Assembly (NCBI RefSeq): GCF_003150675.1
Contig: NZ_QGGB01000007.1
Location: forward strand, 248,001-312,000
DNA length: 64,000 nt
Reading direction: 5' to 3'
From: Rhodohalobacter mucosus
Lineage (GTDB): Bacteria > Bacteroidota > Rhodothermia > Balneolales > Balneolaceae
Each line of letters begins with the position of its first letter. Within the stretch, counting starts at the first letter, position 1. Position numbers and translations under genes: made by a program. Below the pieces are notes generated by a model. It searched no databases. It was not told the origin of the DNA and saw only the letters and a list, made by a program, of their open reading frames with translations. Positions 9,334 to 18,298 of this stretch are shown here, piece by piece.

Positions 9334-10101
9334 ATGCCCCTGTTTCAATATCTGCGACGAAAATGGATTGCACGCAAACCGTTTCCCGACAGCTGGAAGA
9401 AAGTCCTTGAACAGAAGGTGCCCGTCTGGAGAAGGCTGCCCTCAGCGTACAGGGAAGTACTGCAACAGCACATACCTATCATCATAGCCGAAAAAAACTT
9501 TGAGGGTTGTGCCGGTCTCGATCTCACTGAGGAGATGAAGGTGATCATCACCGCCTATGCGTGCGTACCAATCCTGGAGGAAACCGCAAATTACTATGAG
9601 GATCTTCAGGCGATCCTGGTTTACCCCGACAGCTATGTGGCACCGGTTATGGAGTATAATGAGGGCGGTGTGGTAACTGAAGGCTTTGAGCCGAGAAGCG
9701 GGGAGTATTGGGGCACGGGGAATATTGTGCTGGCATGGAGCGAGATTGAAAAAACACTGCAGGGTGAGGCATCCGGACAAAACCTGATCTACCATGAATT
9801 TTCACATCTGCTCGATGATCGATACGGCCTCACATCGGGTGTTTCGGATGAGGGTGAAATAATGCGCGAAGACGAATGGACCCGCACACTGGCCAAAGCG
9901 TACAGAAAGCATCTCAGCAATATGCGAGGGAATCGACGATCGGTTTTGGATGAGTATGGGGCCACCTCGCCCGCCGAGTTTTTTTCGGTGGCTTCTGAAG
10001 CCTTTTTCGAAAGCGCCGATGAATTGTTCAGGGAAATGCCTGATCTCTACCGCATCCTGAAGGATTTCTATGGCCTCGATCCCATCTCGTGGAAGGGGTA
10101 G
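9334..10101 (+). CDS. mtfA: MtfA-like zinc peptidase
   Basis: The 255-residue protein carries the zinc-peptidase motif HEFSH at about residues 154-158 and follows the MtfA (DgsA anti-repressor) family in length and pattern, including the N-terminal PFPDSWKKVLEQ region. In E. coli MtfA binds the repressor Mlc and has aminopeptidase activity. Here only the peptidase fold can be asserted, since no Mlc-type gene is near. The GluZ ligand probably lies in the EFFSVASEAFFE segment. No signal peptide is visible. Confidence 0.88.
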   Translation: MPLFQYLRRKWIARKPFPDSWKKVLEQKVPVWRRLPSAYREVLQQHIPIIIAEKNFEGCAGLDLTEEMKVIITAYACVPILEETANYYEDLQAILVYPDSYVAPVMEYNEGGVVTEGFEPRSGEYWGTGNIVLAWSEIEKTLQGEASGQNLIYHEFSHLLDDRYGLTSGVSDEGEIMREDEWTRTLAKAYRKHLSNMRGNRRSVLDEYGATSPAEFFSVASEAFFESADELFREMPDLYRILKDFYGLDPISWKG

Positions 10102-10120
10102 CGGCTTTTCAAAAAATGAA

Positions 10121-10324
10121 TCACCGCGGAGGCGCAAAGGGCGAAGAGGAGGAATAGGTGAGCCGTTGGATAATATTTACCCTAAACATCGCTCCAGCCG
10201 GTTTCAATGAACCGGGAATAGATATAGTAATCATATCGACTTTCAGAGCAGTACACACCTGAATGCACCACAACCCGTTTTCGAAACCCCTATATACTCC
10301 GCGGCCTTTGCGCCTCTGCGGTGA
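10121..10324. repeat. Inverted GCGGAGGCGCAAAGG pair, MITE-like
   Basis: The left arm at 10121-10143 begins TCACCGCGGAGGCGCAAAGG. The right arm at 10302-10324 is its inverse with 21 of 23 positions matching. The arms bracket about 160 bases with no ORF. A second inverted pair lies at 29851-29960 and a solo half at 9299-9313. The arrangement resembles a miniature inverted-repeat element, but no target-site duplication was identified. It fills most of the 294-base gap between mtfA and the DUF1456 gene. Confidence 0.7.
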
Positions 10325-10395
10325 ACCAAGCCGTTTTAACTCCTGAAGGGAGATGCGTATTTTTACCTGTTCACAAACAGCAATTAATATAATCC

Positions 10396-10857
10396 ATGCG
10401 AAATAACGACATTCTGAAAAGCCTGCGGTATATACTTGATATTAATGAGGCCGAAATGGCACAGATTCTGAAACTGGCCGGCTATCAGCCCAAACGCTCC
10501 GAGATCGAATACATTTTTGAAGAGCATGACGATGAGGCACCCGACACAACCCATGAGCTGACGGCCCATTTTCTGGATGGGGTTATCTTTCACAAAAGAG
10601 GCAAAAGCGATAAGCACCCGCCTCAGCCCATTCGCTATCCGGTAACCAATAACATGGTGTTAAAAAAATTACGCGTGGCGTTTAAACTAAGGGAAGACGA
10701 TATACTGGAACTTTTAAAACGTACGGGATTTAAGATCTCATCAACAGAACTGAGTGCTTTTTTCCGAAAAGAGAATCAAAAAAATTACCGTCCGGCAGGC
10801 GATCAGGTTCTCCGCTATTTTTTGAGAGGCCTGGCGGAAAGAGAAAGGGGGAGTTAG
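10396..10857 (+). CDS. DUF1456 family protein (YehS-like)
   Basis: The 153-residue protein consists of two related halves. MRNNDILKSLRYIL recurs as NNMVLKKLRVAF, and each half continues with an acidic helix and a GY/GF-containing motif (LKLAGYQ, LKRTGFK). This is the duplicated architecture of DUF1456/YehS. The function is not known. It is probably cytoplasmic. It stands alone, bounded by repeats on both sides. Confidence 0.88.
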   Translation: MRNNDILKSLRYILDINEAEMAQILKLAGYQPKRSEIEYIFEEHDDEAPDTTHELTAHFLDGVIFHKRGKSDKHPPQPIRYPVTNNMVLKKLRVAFKLREDDILELLKRTGFKISSTELSAFFRKENQKNYRPAGDQVLRYFLRGLAERERGS

Positions 10858-10860
10858 GGG

Positions 10861-10888
10861 TATTGAGTAGTGTGTATTGAGTGTGAAG
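10861..10888. repeat. Short heptamer tract
   Basis: Four 7-base units follow the DUF1456 stop: TATTGAG, TAGTGTG, TATTGAG, TGTGAAG. On the other strand they read like the CTCAATA/CACACTA words of the tracts near 15.5 and 18.5 kb. Confidence 0.5.
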
Positions 10889-11065
10889 CGGATGCGATGC
10901 GGATCAATTTCAGTAGTAGCTTACAACGAACAACGATATAACGGCTATCCCGAAAAAGTCATAATTCTGGACATGAAACCCTCCTGTTCCCAAACAGGGT
11001 AACGGATTGATGCTCCAGCACTGTATCTATGATCTTATGCAATATCGGGCTATATTTAGTGCCCT

Positions 11066-11707
11066 ATGAATAAAAGGACGTCACACTCCCTCAATATACT
11101 TGAAACCCCTTTTTCAACGGTAACATCTGCCGGCCATTGGTTTCATGCCACACGAAAAACAATTGAAGATTTTGTGCCCGGGCTTCTTAAAAAGTATGAG
11201 TACGAAACCCTGATTGCGAAGGCTGTTGCATGGATCGATAGTGCCGATTCGATTGCCATGCTGCTCTATTTTATCCTGGCTTATACCACCGATGTCTGGG
11301 TGGCCGCTGTGCTTGCCCCGATTTTTCATTTCTTCTGGTATCACAACAAAAGCGGATTTGTCAATATCACGGTCACACCCATTCTATCGCTGATTAATAA
11401 GGATCTCTTTCAAATTACTGTCGCCGCCATTGCGCTGAGTTTTATGGGTATTTATGGCATGTACACTGCACTGATTTTTGGCATTATTTACTTTTTTCTG
11501 TTTAAAGTGGGGCTGCTCCGAAGATTATGGGACAGTTTGGACAGGCGTAAAACATCCAGGGGGAACGGGCTGCCGCTCAACGATCGTGTACTGAAGATGA
11601 TAATGGTGCGTTATGCACTGTACGAAAATATGCCGCCACCCGAGGTAGAGAGACTTGAACGGCATGTTGAGCAAGCCGTTATTGATTTTAACACCAGGAA
11701 AAAATGA
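11066..11707 (+). CDS. Uncharacterised membrane protein
   Basis: I do not recognise this 213-residue protein. It has a soluble N-terminal third, two hydrophobic blocks (about residues 63-92 and 115-152, probably three or four membrane segments) and a basic, charged C-terminal tail with a possible coiled segment (PPPEVERLERHVEQAV). Its stop overlaps the start of the histidine phosphatase gene by four bases (ATGA), so the two are probably translationally coupled and functionally linked. No catalytic motif is visible. Confidence 0.75.
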   Translation: MNKRTSHSLNILETPFSTVTSAGHWFHATRKTIEDFVPGLLKKYEYETLIAKAVAWIDSADSIAMLLYFILAYTTDVWVAAVLAPIFHFFWYHNKSGFVNITVTPILSLINKDLFQITVAAIALSFMGIYGMYTALIFGIIYFFLFKVGLLRRLWDSLDRRKTSRGNGLPLNDRVLKMIMVRYALYENMPPPEVERLERHVEQAVIDFNTRKK

Positions 11708-12318
11708 AAAAGATACGGTTATTCATCGCACGGCACGGACAAACGGATTATAACAGGAGAGGTCTGCTGCAGGGGCGCGGTATCGATGCGCCGCTCGACG
11801 AGACCGGATTCCGGCAGGCTGACCTGCTTTCAACATACTTGAGCGGATATGACACGGACGGTTTGTACTCCAGTTCACTGGTGCGAACGTGGCAAACCGC
11901 TGAACCTCTTCGAAAAGCCAAAAAAATGGACATTGTCCGTGAAAAAGACCTGGATGAGATGCATTTTGGTGAATTTGAGGGCAAACCGTACCTGGACGCC
12001 GCCAGGGAGTTGGACAATATCCAGAAATTCTGGAAACGGGGAGACCTGGACGTGCCTGTACCCGGAGGGGAGTCGCCCCGTCAGGTTTTTGACAGGGCCA
12101 ACGCTGCTTTTCATGACATTGTAAGGAAATTTTCCGGTACGAGCCTGGTAATGATATTACACGGGCGGCTGATCAGGATACTTGTTTCGGAATGGCTGGG
12201 GATGGGACTGAAGAATATGCATAAAATTGAGCATCAGAACGCGGGAATCAATCAGCTTGTTTATGATGGCAGCTTTAAAGCCGTTTATCTGAATAAAACC
12301 GATCACCTGGTTTCATAA
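11704..12318 (+). CDS. Histidine phosphatase (phosphoglycerate mutase superfamily)
   Basis: The 204-residue protein opens with the RHG signature FIARHGQTDYN (catalytic His11), keeps the LQGRGIDAPLDETG segment, the YSSSLVRTWQTAEP arginine region, a DEMHFGEFEG acid region and the second histidine in MILHGRLIRIL near residue 153. It is a broad-substrate or alpha-ribazole/phosphoglycerate-like phosphatase; the substrate cannot be fixed. It overlaps the preceding membrane protein gene by four bases and is followed 52 bases later by menG. Confidence 0.88.
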   Translation: MKKIRLFIARHGQTDYNRRGLLQGRGIDAPLDETGFRQADLLSTYLSGYDTDGLYSSSLVRTWQTAEPLRKAKKMDIVREKDLDEMHFGEFEGKPYLDAARELDNIQKFWKRGDLDVPVPGGESPRQVFDRANAAFHDIVRKFSGTSLVMILHGRLIRILVSEWLGMGLKNMHKIEHQNAGINQLVYDGSFKAVYLNKTDHLVS

Positions 12319-12370
12319 ACGGCATGACTGCTTTGAACAAGTTGAATTTAAACATAGTGATTTAAAGAGT

Positions 12371-13060
12371 ATGAGTGAGAAAGTAAGATCCATGTTTGCA
12401 GATATTGCTGACGATTATGACCGGATCAATAGTATTCTGTCTTTTGGTGTACATAATGCATGGAGAAAAAAAACTGTGCTGGAAAGCGGTGCTGCACCGG
12501 GCGATCGCGTACTCGATTGTGCAACCGGAACCGGTGATCTTGCCCTCGAATTCAAGAAAACTGTAGGGCATGAGGGATATGTATTGGGTACGGATTTCTG
12601 CAGGGAGATGATAGAGCACGCTCCCGGCAAGGCTGAAAACCGAAAGCTGGTTGTAGATTTTGAAGTTGCCGACGCCATGAACCTGCCCTATGAGGATAAC
12701 GGTTTTGACATAGCCAGTATCGCATTTGGAATCCGAAATGTGGATGATCCGTCCGTGGCACTGAAAGAGATGGCCCGCGTCGTAAAACCCGGTGGCCGCG
12801 TGGTGGTTCTGGAATTCGGGCAGCCTGAGGGGATGATGAGCTATCCGTTCAAAATGTACAGCAGACACGTTATGCCCGCAATCGGTGGGTGGATCAGCGG
12901 TAACCGGGAAGCTTACACATATCTGCCGGAAACCAGCGCAGCATTTCCGGCCGGTGACCTTTTTTTAAAGCTCATGGAAGAGACCGGTTCATTCGCTTCT
13001 CAGCGTGCCGTAAAACTTACAGGTGGAATTGCTTACGTCTATGTGGGTACCGTGGCTTAG
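12371..13060 (+). CDS. menG: Demethylmenaquinone methyltransferase MenG/UbiE
   Basis: The 229-residue class I SAM methyltransferase has the start VRSMFADIADDYDRIN typical of UbiE/MenG, SAM motif I as DCATGTGD near residue 50, the FGIRNVDD block and YLPETSAAFP near the C-terminus. It methylates demethylmenaquinone at the last step of menaquinone synthesis (and the ubiquinone counterpart in other groups). In this lineage menaquinone is the expected quinone. Length is standard. Confidence 0.94.
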   Translation: MSEKVRSMFADIADDYDRINSILSFGVHNAWRKKTVLESGAAPGDRVLDCATGTGDLALEFKKTVGHEGYVLGTDFCREMIEHAPGKAENRKLVVDFEVADAMNLPYEDNGFDIASIAFGIRNVDDPSVALKEMARVVKPGGRVVVLEFGQPEGMMSYPFKMYSRHVMPAIGGWISGNREAYTYLPETSAAFPAGDLFLKLMEETGSFASQRAVKLTGGIAYVYVGTVA

Positions 13061-13215
13061 ATTTACTATATTCAAATCCTGCCGCCGGCCTTGATTGTTG
13101 TGACAGACTGTAATCAAAATACACCAGGCGTCGGTGCCGGGCAGCAGTTTCGGGAAGTACCCGTTTCCTGCTGATGGAAAATATTGAAATGTGTTTCAAA
13201 CTATAACGACGACAG

Positions 13216-13653
13216 ATGGATGTAGAAGAGATCAAAAAGTATATACCGCACCGGTATCCGTTTCTATTAATCGACAGGGTTCTCGAGCTGGAAGAAGACC
13301 GTATTGTTACCATAAAAAATGTCACCGTTAACGAAGATTATTTTAACGGCCACTTTCCGGGCTCTCCGATCATGCCGGGTGTGCTCCAGGTGGAAGCCAT
13401 GGCGCAAAGCGGAGCGCTGATGATTATGAAGAATTCGGTTGATGATCCTGAAAAAACCCTGATGGTTTTTACGGGAATAAAAAACGCCAAATTCAGGAAA
13501 TCGGTGGTTCCGGGAGACCAGCTGCGTATGGAAGTTCAGATGGTGAACCGGCGTCGAAATTTTATCACAATGATCGGAAAGGCGTCTGTTGATGGGAATG
13601 TGGTTTGCGAACTGGAAGCTTCAGCGGCGCTCGTACCAAAAGAGAAAGCATGA
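13216..13653 (+). CDS. fabZ: 3-hydroxyacyl-ACP dehydratase FabZ
   Basis: The 145-residue hot-dog-fold protein has [13 protein letters not shown] and [20 protein letters not shown], with the catalytic His in HFPG near residue 46 and the downstream Glu. It dehydrates 3-hydroxyacyl-ACP in type II fatty acid synthesis. Its TGA overlaps the ATG of panB (ATGA). In many relatives fabZ sits with lpxA/lpxC; here it is with panB, whose product leads to the pantothenate part of ACP and CoA. Confidence 0.94.
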   Translation: MDVEEIKKYIPHRYPFLLIDRVLELEEDRIVTIKNVTVNEDYFNGHFPGSPIMPGVLQVEAMAQSGALMIMKNSVDDPEKTLMVFTGIKNAKFRKSVVPGDQLRMEVQMVNRRRNFITMIGKASVDGNVVCELEASAALVPKEKA

Positions 13654-14477
13654 GCACAGAATCAGGAAACGACCGTCCCGAGAAAGTAACTACGCAAACC
13701 GTTGTGGAGATGAAGCGCAACGGGAAAAAAATCAGCATGCTCACCGCATATGATTATACCATGGCGGGAATCATTGACGGAGCCGGAGTAGACGTTATAC
13801 TGGTGGGTGATTCGGCAAGCAACGTCATGGCCGGATATGATACAACCGTACCGATGACGATTGAGCACATGATTTACCACACCTCTTGCGTGGTTCGTGG
13901 TGTGGACCGTGCACTGGTCATTGCAGACCTTCCGTTCATGAGTTACCAGGTTACGGCCAAGGAAGCGTTGATTAATGCGGGACGAATGATGAAAGAAGCC
14001 GGTGCGCATGCTGTAAAGCTGGAGGGCGGGAAACCGATTGCAGCAACCGTGAAGCGAATTGTAGAAGCCGGTATACCGGTTATGGGCCATCTTGGGCTGA
14101 CCCCGCAGAGCATCTATAAATTCGGAACCTACAAGGTGCGTGCCAAAGAGGATGAAGAGGCCGAACAGCTGCTGAAAGATGCAAAGGTTCTTGAAAAAGC
14201 AGGTGTATTTTCAATTGTACTCGAAAAAATTCCTGCGCCACTCGCCAAAAAAGTAACTGAATCTGTGTCTGTTCCAACAATAGGTATTGGGGCGGGTCCG
14301 CATTGTGACGGGCAGGTTCTGGTTTTACATGACATGCTTGGGCTGAATAAGGATTTTTCACCCCGTTTTCTCAGGCGCTACGCCGATCTGCATGAGTCTA
14401 TGACAAAAGCCGTACAGCACTACATCCAGGATGTGAAGAGCGGTGACTTTCCCAATGAAAATGAACAGTATAAGTGA
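13650..14477 (+). CDS. panB: 3-methyl-2-oxobutanoate hydroxymethyltransferase PanB
   Basis: I start it at 13650, where ATG overlaps the fabZ stop, giving 275 residues; an upstream in-frame start at 13605 would lie inside fabZ. The (beta/alpha)8 enzyme shows [17 protein letters not shown], the metal-binding [25 protein letters not shown] and the conserved [11 protein letters not shown]. It makes ketopantoate from 2-oxoisovalerate and methylene-tetrahydrofolate in pantothenate synthesis. It is cytoplasmic and co-transcribed with fabZ. Confidence 0.95.
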   Translation: MSTESGNDRPEKVTTQTVVEMKRNGKKISMLTAYDYTMAGIIDGAGVDVILVGDSASNVMAGYDTTVPMTIEHMIYHTSCVVRGVDRALVIADLPFMSYQVTAKEALINAGRMMKEAGAHAVKLEGGKPIAATVKRIVEAGIPVMGHLGLTPQSIYKFGTYKVRAKEDEEAEQLLKDAKVLEKAGVFSIVLEKIPAPLAKKVTESVSVPTIGIGAGPHCDGQVLVLHDMLGLNKDFSPRFLRRYADLHESMTKAVQHYIQDVKSGDFPNENEQYK

Positions 14478-14568
14478 TTTGGGCAGACGTCAGACGTGAG
14501 CCGGAGAATCAGTACGAAGTACAACGCATTCATTTGCAAAGCAGTGAAACTGTAAATCTCTTTCTTGC

Positions 14569-14624
14569 TTTTACACTTTATCACATCATCACATACATAC
14601 TCTTACACATTAACACGTAAGCAC
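14569..14624. repeat. Octamer tract upstream of surE
   Basis: Seven consecutive 8-base units, each ending in AC and most in CAC, end exactly at 14576, 14584, 14592, 14600, 14608, 14616 and 14624 (for example TTTATCAC, ATCATCAC, ATTAACAC, GTAAGCAC). A shorter heptamer duplication CAGACGT lies at 14484-14497 in the same gap. The tract ends 15 bases before the surE start, so it must lie in or near its leader. Confidence 0.7.
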
Positions 14625-14638
14625 ATTGGTTTTTAGAA

Positions 14639-15403
14639 ATGCAGCAATCCTCAAAACCCCTTATCCTTGTCTGTAACGATGACGGGATTTTTTCACCCGG
14701 TATCAAAGCGTTGGCTGAGGTAGCCGATGAGTTCGGGGATGTGGAAATTGTTGCCCCCGACAGGCAGCAGAGCGCAGTGGGACATGCCATTACGGTATCC
14801 ACACCTCTCAGGGCGCGACCTTTTCTTATTGACAACAGATTCAGTGGCCAGGCGGTAACCGGTACGCCCGCCGATTCTGTTAAGCTTGCCCATAATCAGC
14901 TTTTAAACCGTAAACCGGACCTGGTGGTAAGCGGCATTAATCATGGAAGCAACGCAGGAATCAATATACTCTACTCCGGTACGGTCAGTGCTGCAACTGA
15001 GGGCACCATCCTGGGATACCCCTCCATTGCTTTCTCCTGTACCGATTTCAAGGAAGATGCGGATCTGGCCGGATGTCAGGACGCTGCACGTAAAGTGATC
15101 GGGTATGTACTGAACCATGGTCTCCCGAAAGGTGTAACGCTTAATGTGAATGCTCCGGCCGGTTCGCTGAAAGGAATTAAGTGGGCGAGACAGGCCAACA
15201 GCCGTTATGTGGAGGAATTTGAGGGACGCGTGGACCCGCAAAATCGCTCCTACTACTGGATGACCGGAAAATTCCAGCTATTGGATGAGGATGAACAAAA
15301 TGATATCGCCGTACTGGATAAAGGATTCGCCTCAGTTACGCCGATTCAGTACGACCTGACCGCCTATTCACTCATGAATGATTTGAAGGATATTCAGCTG
15401 TAG
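14639..15403 (+). CDS. surE: 5'-nucleotidase SurE
   Basis: The 254-residue protein has the SurE metal-binding start ILVCNDDGIFSPGI (Asp14, Asp15), GHAITVSTPLRA, TGTPADSVKLA and SGINHGSNAGINILYSGTVSAATEG. It dephosphorylates nucleoside monophosphates and may act on polyphosphate. It is cytoplasmic. It is separated from panB by a 161-base gap carrying short tandem repeats. Confidence 0.94.
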   Translation: MQQSSKPLILVCNDDGIFSPGIKALAEVADEFGDVEIVAPDRQQSAVGHAITVSTPLRARPFLIDNRFSGQAVTGTPADSVKLAHNQLLNRKPDLVVSGINHGSNAGINILYSGTVSAATEGTILGYPSIAFSCTDFKEDADLAGCQDAARKVIGYVLNHGLPKGVTLNVNAPAGSLKGIKWARQANSRYVEEFEGRVDPQNRSYYWMTGKFQLLDEDEQNDIAVLDKGFASVTPIQYDLTAYSLMNDLKDIQL

Positions 15404-15487
15404 GAGACATTGATCAGAGTATCAGGGTTAAAGTGTGTCGGTGTCATCAGGCAGAGGTCAAACTTCAGACGGAAAATCCTATAAAAA

Positions 15488-15620
15488 GCCGTCTGAAATA
15501 TTCTATCTCATTACTCACTACTCACTACTTCATTCTGCCTTTTCCCTTTTCACTACTCTCTACGGCCGTCTGACGTTTGAAGTCTCCCTTTCAAAGACTC
15601 ATAACTCAGCACTCCAATTT
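15488..15620. repeat. In-phase degenerate heptamer tract between surE and lipase
   Basis: Nineteen consecutive 7-base units run in one phase from 15488 to 15620. Most end in CT, for example CATTACT, CACTACT (three copies), AAAGACT, CATAACT and CAGCACT; GCCGTCT appears at both 15488 and 15565. The tract fills most of the space between the convergent surE and lipase genes and reaches the lipase stop codon. Confidence 0.75.
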
Positions 15621-16477
15621 CACAGCCCTTTCTCTCTCAGATTGATCACAATATCCTTCCACATCTCTTCCACAAGCGGCTTGCGCTCTTTGCTTACCTG
15701 GATGTCGATCTGTTCAAGGTGACTGATGGGCTTGGTGCCCAGATGTTCGCCCCATATACCGCTCTTTGCAGTCACGAACGCATCATTTTCTCCTTCCCGC
15801 TGATAAATGAGCTGATTTTGAAGACGATATATCGGGTTTAAAGGATGCTCTGTACCCTTGCCGACAGCAGCGCTTACTGAGAAATAGGCAACAGACTCCT
15901 GGTCGGGCGTCTCCGGGTTGAACTCGTTTTCCACATACTGCGGGGTAAGCTGCTCCACGGCTGCTGCTGCGTCACTTCTGCTTCCGGGCAGTATATTCTC
16001 ACCCAGCCAATTCATCAGCTCATTCAGCTTGTCTTTCAGAAGTTCCGGGGCGGTTAATACAATATCTGCAAGGCTTGTTCCGTGGTGGGGTGTAGAAATC
16101 GTGGTAAGGGAAGCAACGGAACCATCCATGCCAAGCCGTGTAATAGCAGCTCTCATATCGAGCCCGCCCATGCTGTGTGCCACCACGTTCATTTTTTCGT
16201 AGCCGTATTGTTGTTGAAGCTGCACAATTCTTTCAGCCCACTGTTCGGCACGTACCTGAATAGTTGAATAAGGGACAATATTGGGTGCAAAGGCTTCTAC
16301 TCCGTAGGATCTAAGCCTCATGCAGGGGTCATGAATCGGTGAAGGCTTTATAAGCATTGAAATACCGCCATAACCGTGACAGAGCAGTACCGGATATTTC
16401 AGCTTAATTATTTCAGGCTGCGGAAACTCCTTCAGCTGAAATTTTTTCATGTATTTTTGGGGTTCAATCCACTTCAT
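15620..16477 (-). CDS. Lipase/esterase, alpha/beta-hydrolase fold
   Basis: I start at the ATG at 16477 (MKWIEPQKY), which gives 285 residues and overlaps the upstream gene by 14 bases; a start at 16540 would extend it deep into that gene. The protein has the oxyanion strand PVLLCHGYGG, the nucleophile elbow AHSMGGLDMR, STPHHGTSLAD and a late GENDAFVTAKSGIWG carrying the probable acid. This pattern fits triacylglycerol lipases of the LipA/thermoalkaliphilic type. No clear signal peptide is present. Confidence 0.82.
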   Translation of the reverse strand: MKWIEPQKYMKKFQLKEFPQPEIIKLKYPVLLCHGYGGISMLIKPSPIHDPCMRLRSYGVEAFAPNIVPYSTIQVRAEQWAERIVQLQQQYGYEKMNVVAHSMGGLDMRAAITRLGMDGSVASLTTISTPHHGTSLADIVLTAPELLKDKLNELMNWLGENILPGSRSDAAAAVEQLTPQYVENEFNPETPDQESVAYFSVSAAVGKGTEHPLNPIYRLQNQLIYQREGENDAFVTAKSGIWGEHLGTKPISHLEQIDIQVSKERKPLVEEMWKDIVINLREKGL

Positions 16478-16961
16478 GGGAAGCCTGACCGGATGAGGTT
16501 GAGGTTTGAGACTGCCGCACGCGCAGTTCGGGATCATCAATAATGATAACGGAGCTGAGAATATTGTCGTTTAGCATAAAATGTAAATTCAGTGTGCGTG
16601 CAGGGAACTCTACAAGTCCAACTGTGGATACTCCGTAGGGCCAGACTGCCTGCTGTAAAGAGTAGTGCAGGGAAGTTTTTGAATATCCGGGCGCTACATA
16701 CACCCGATACACGCTTCGCGAAAAAAGAGAGTCGACACGTACCGTATGTTTTTGGAGCTGTGAGCTCGAAAGCCCGGTCTCCTCAAGTGCAGATGAAAGA
16801 AGGGAGTCGAGCTGGGAAGCTGATTGCAGCCTCTTTTGGACTACGGGCTCACTTTTCCATAGTAACAGGGCTGAAAGCAGGGTGCTCGCAAAGAGCAACC
16901 CGGTGATCCAGCGTCTCTTTTGAATGCTTTTCTTCAGATTGTAAGATGAATCGTCAGTCAA
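16464..16961 (-). CDS. Membrane-anchored hypothetical protein
   Basis: The 165-residue protein has a charged N-terminus (KKSIQKRRW), one membrane segment (about residues 17-36) and a roughly 130-residue outer part ending in a low-complexity Ser/Gln tail. I do not recognise the family. It overlaps the lipase start and lies just upstream on the same strand, so it is probably co-expressed and may anchor or help the lipase. That link is inference from position only. Confidence 0.65.
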   Translation of the reverse strand: MTDDSSYNLKKSIQKRRWITGLLFASTLLSALLLWKSEPVVQKRLQSASQLDSLLSSALEETGLSSSQLQKHTVRVDSLFSRSVYRVYVAPGYSKTSLHYSLQQAVWPYGVSTVGLVEFPARTLNLHFMLNDNILSSVIIIDDPELRVRQSQTSTSSGQASHEVD

Positions 16962-17088
16962 AACCGTCCATTTAATGTTTGTACATACCGTACTCTGCTT
17001 GTACTTTCTGATGATAGTCAGGCCTGAGTAACAAGATACTTAAAAAAACAACGCAGAGTTGTTCTCCGGAGTAGCTGGCGCGATATTC

Positions 17089-17133
17089 TTGCCGGTTGCC
17101 TGTGAGTACATAACAGGCCGGATACACCGGCAA
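17089..17133 (+). promoter_or_regulatory. Two-tier stem-loop in divergent leader
   Basis: Outer arms TTGCCGG (17089-17095) and CCGGCAA (17127-17133) enclose inner arms GCCTGT (17098-17103) and ACAGGC (17113-17118). The structure sits 22 bases upstream of the GNAT-like gene start and between divergent genes. It could be a 5'-UTR element, an operator or a bidirectional structure. Confidence 0.5.
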
Positions 17134-17155
17134 ATGTAAGCATTGAATCTTATTG

Positions 17156-18298
17156 ATGGCATATACTTTTCAAAAGGTAAGCAGCAAAAAACAGGCTGAT
17201 CTGTTTTATCAATTTCCCTTTCAGATCTACCGGGATTATCCGAAGTGGGTGCCGCCATTCAGGTTTGAGCTGGAAAACATTTTTGATCCAGCAAAAAACC
17301 CCCTTTTTGAACAGGGCGAGTGTGAACGCTACCTCATGTTTGAGGGAAATGAACAGGTGGGGCGGTTTGCGGTAATGAACCACGCCGAGCGCGATGCAGT
17401 GTTCGACCCGCCTCTGGGTGGTTTTGGATTTCCGGAGATGGTCAATGACCAGGCGGTTGCAGATTCTCTGATTGGTTTTGTGAAGGAGTGGCATGGTAAA
17501 AGAGGATACAAAGCATTTCGGGGGCCCGTTAACTTTGGTGAAAACATAAACTGGTGGGGGCTGCTGGTTGAAAATTTTGAGGAACCCCCTATTTACGGCA
17601 TGCACTACCACCCACCCTACTATCGTCGGCTGCTGGAAGCTACCGGCGCCGAAAAAATGGACGATCACTGGAGCTACAAACGTGATTTTTCAGATCCGCT
17701 TCCCGAACGTCTGGTACGCATTACAGATAGAATTGAGAGCCGGCCCGGTGTTAGCATACGTTCATTTGATATGAGCAATCCGGAACAGGATGCGGAGCTC
17801 ATTCGGAAAATATACAGCAGAGCCTGGAGAGACCAGGATATCGAGGAGCGTGAGCATGAGTTTACAGAACTGACACGTGAAGATGTGCAGCAAATGGTAA
17901 AACAGCTCAAAAAAATTATGATTCCGGAAAGTGTTCTGCTTGCATTTGTTAATGGAGAACCGGCTTCCTTTATCGTTTGCGTGCCTGACTTGAATGAAAT
18001 TTCAGCCGAGACGGGCGGCAGGCTGAAATTGTGGCATCTGCCGAAACTTTTTCGATTCAAAAAAAGGGCCAGGCACTTGAGAACAACGGTTTACGGAACG
18101 TTGCCAAAGTATCGCAAACTGGGTTTAGAGGCGCTTACGTTCGTTCGCGGCATTCAGATGACCCACGCCGCTGCTCCAACGCTTGAGTACCTTGAGGGGG
18201 CATGGGTGAGTGAAAAAAACTGGCTGATGCAGCGAAGCCTCGAAGCACTTGGCTGTCACCATCATAAAACGCACAGAACGTACCGCTGGGAGGTGTAA
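17156..18298 (+). CDS. GNAT-like N-acetyltransferase domain protein (YghO-like)
   Basis: The 380-residue protein starts at ATG 17156 (TTG at 17153 is adjacent). It shows the features of the large YghO-like family: FPFQIYRDYPKWVPP, GYKAFRGPVNFGENINWWGLLVENF, IYGMHYHPPYYRRLLEATG and a C-terminal GNAT-like fold ending in LEYLEGAWVSEKNWLMQRSLEA. No substrate is known for this family. A neighbouring convergent gene encodes another large GNAT-like protein. Confidence 0.75.
   Translation: MAYTFQKVSSKKQADLFYQFPFQIYRDYPKWVPPFRFELENIFDPAKNPLFEQGECERYLMFEGNEQVGRFAVMNHAERDAVFDPPLGGFGFPEMVNDQAVADSLIGFVKEWHGKRGYKAFRGPVNFGENINWWGLLVENFEEPPIYGMHYHPPYYRRLLEATGAEKMDDHWSYKRDFSDPLPERLVRITDRIESRPGVSIRSFDMSNPEQDAELIRKIYSRAWRDQDIEEREHEFTELTREDVQQMVKQLKKIMIPESVLLAFVNGEPASFIVCVPDLNEISAETGGRLKLWHLPKLFRFKKRARHLRTTVYGTLPKYRKLGLEALTFVRGIQMTHAAAPTLEYLEGAWVSEKNWLMQRSLEALGCHHHKTHRTYRWEV

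Noticed and set aside
13605-13649. Upstream extension of panB
   Set aside because: It would lie inside fabZ; the ATG at 13650 overlaps the fabZ stop and matches the family start.
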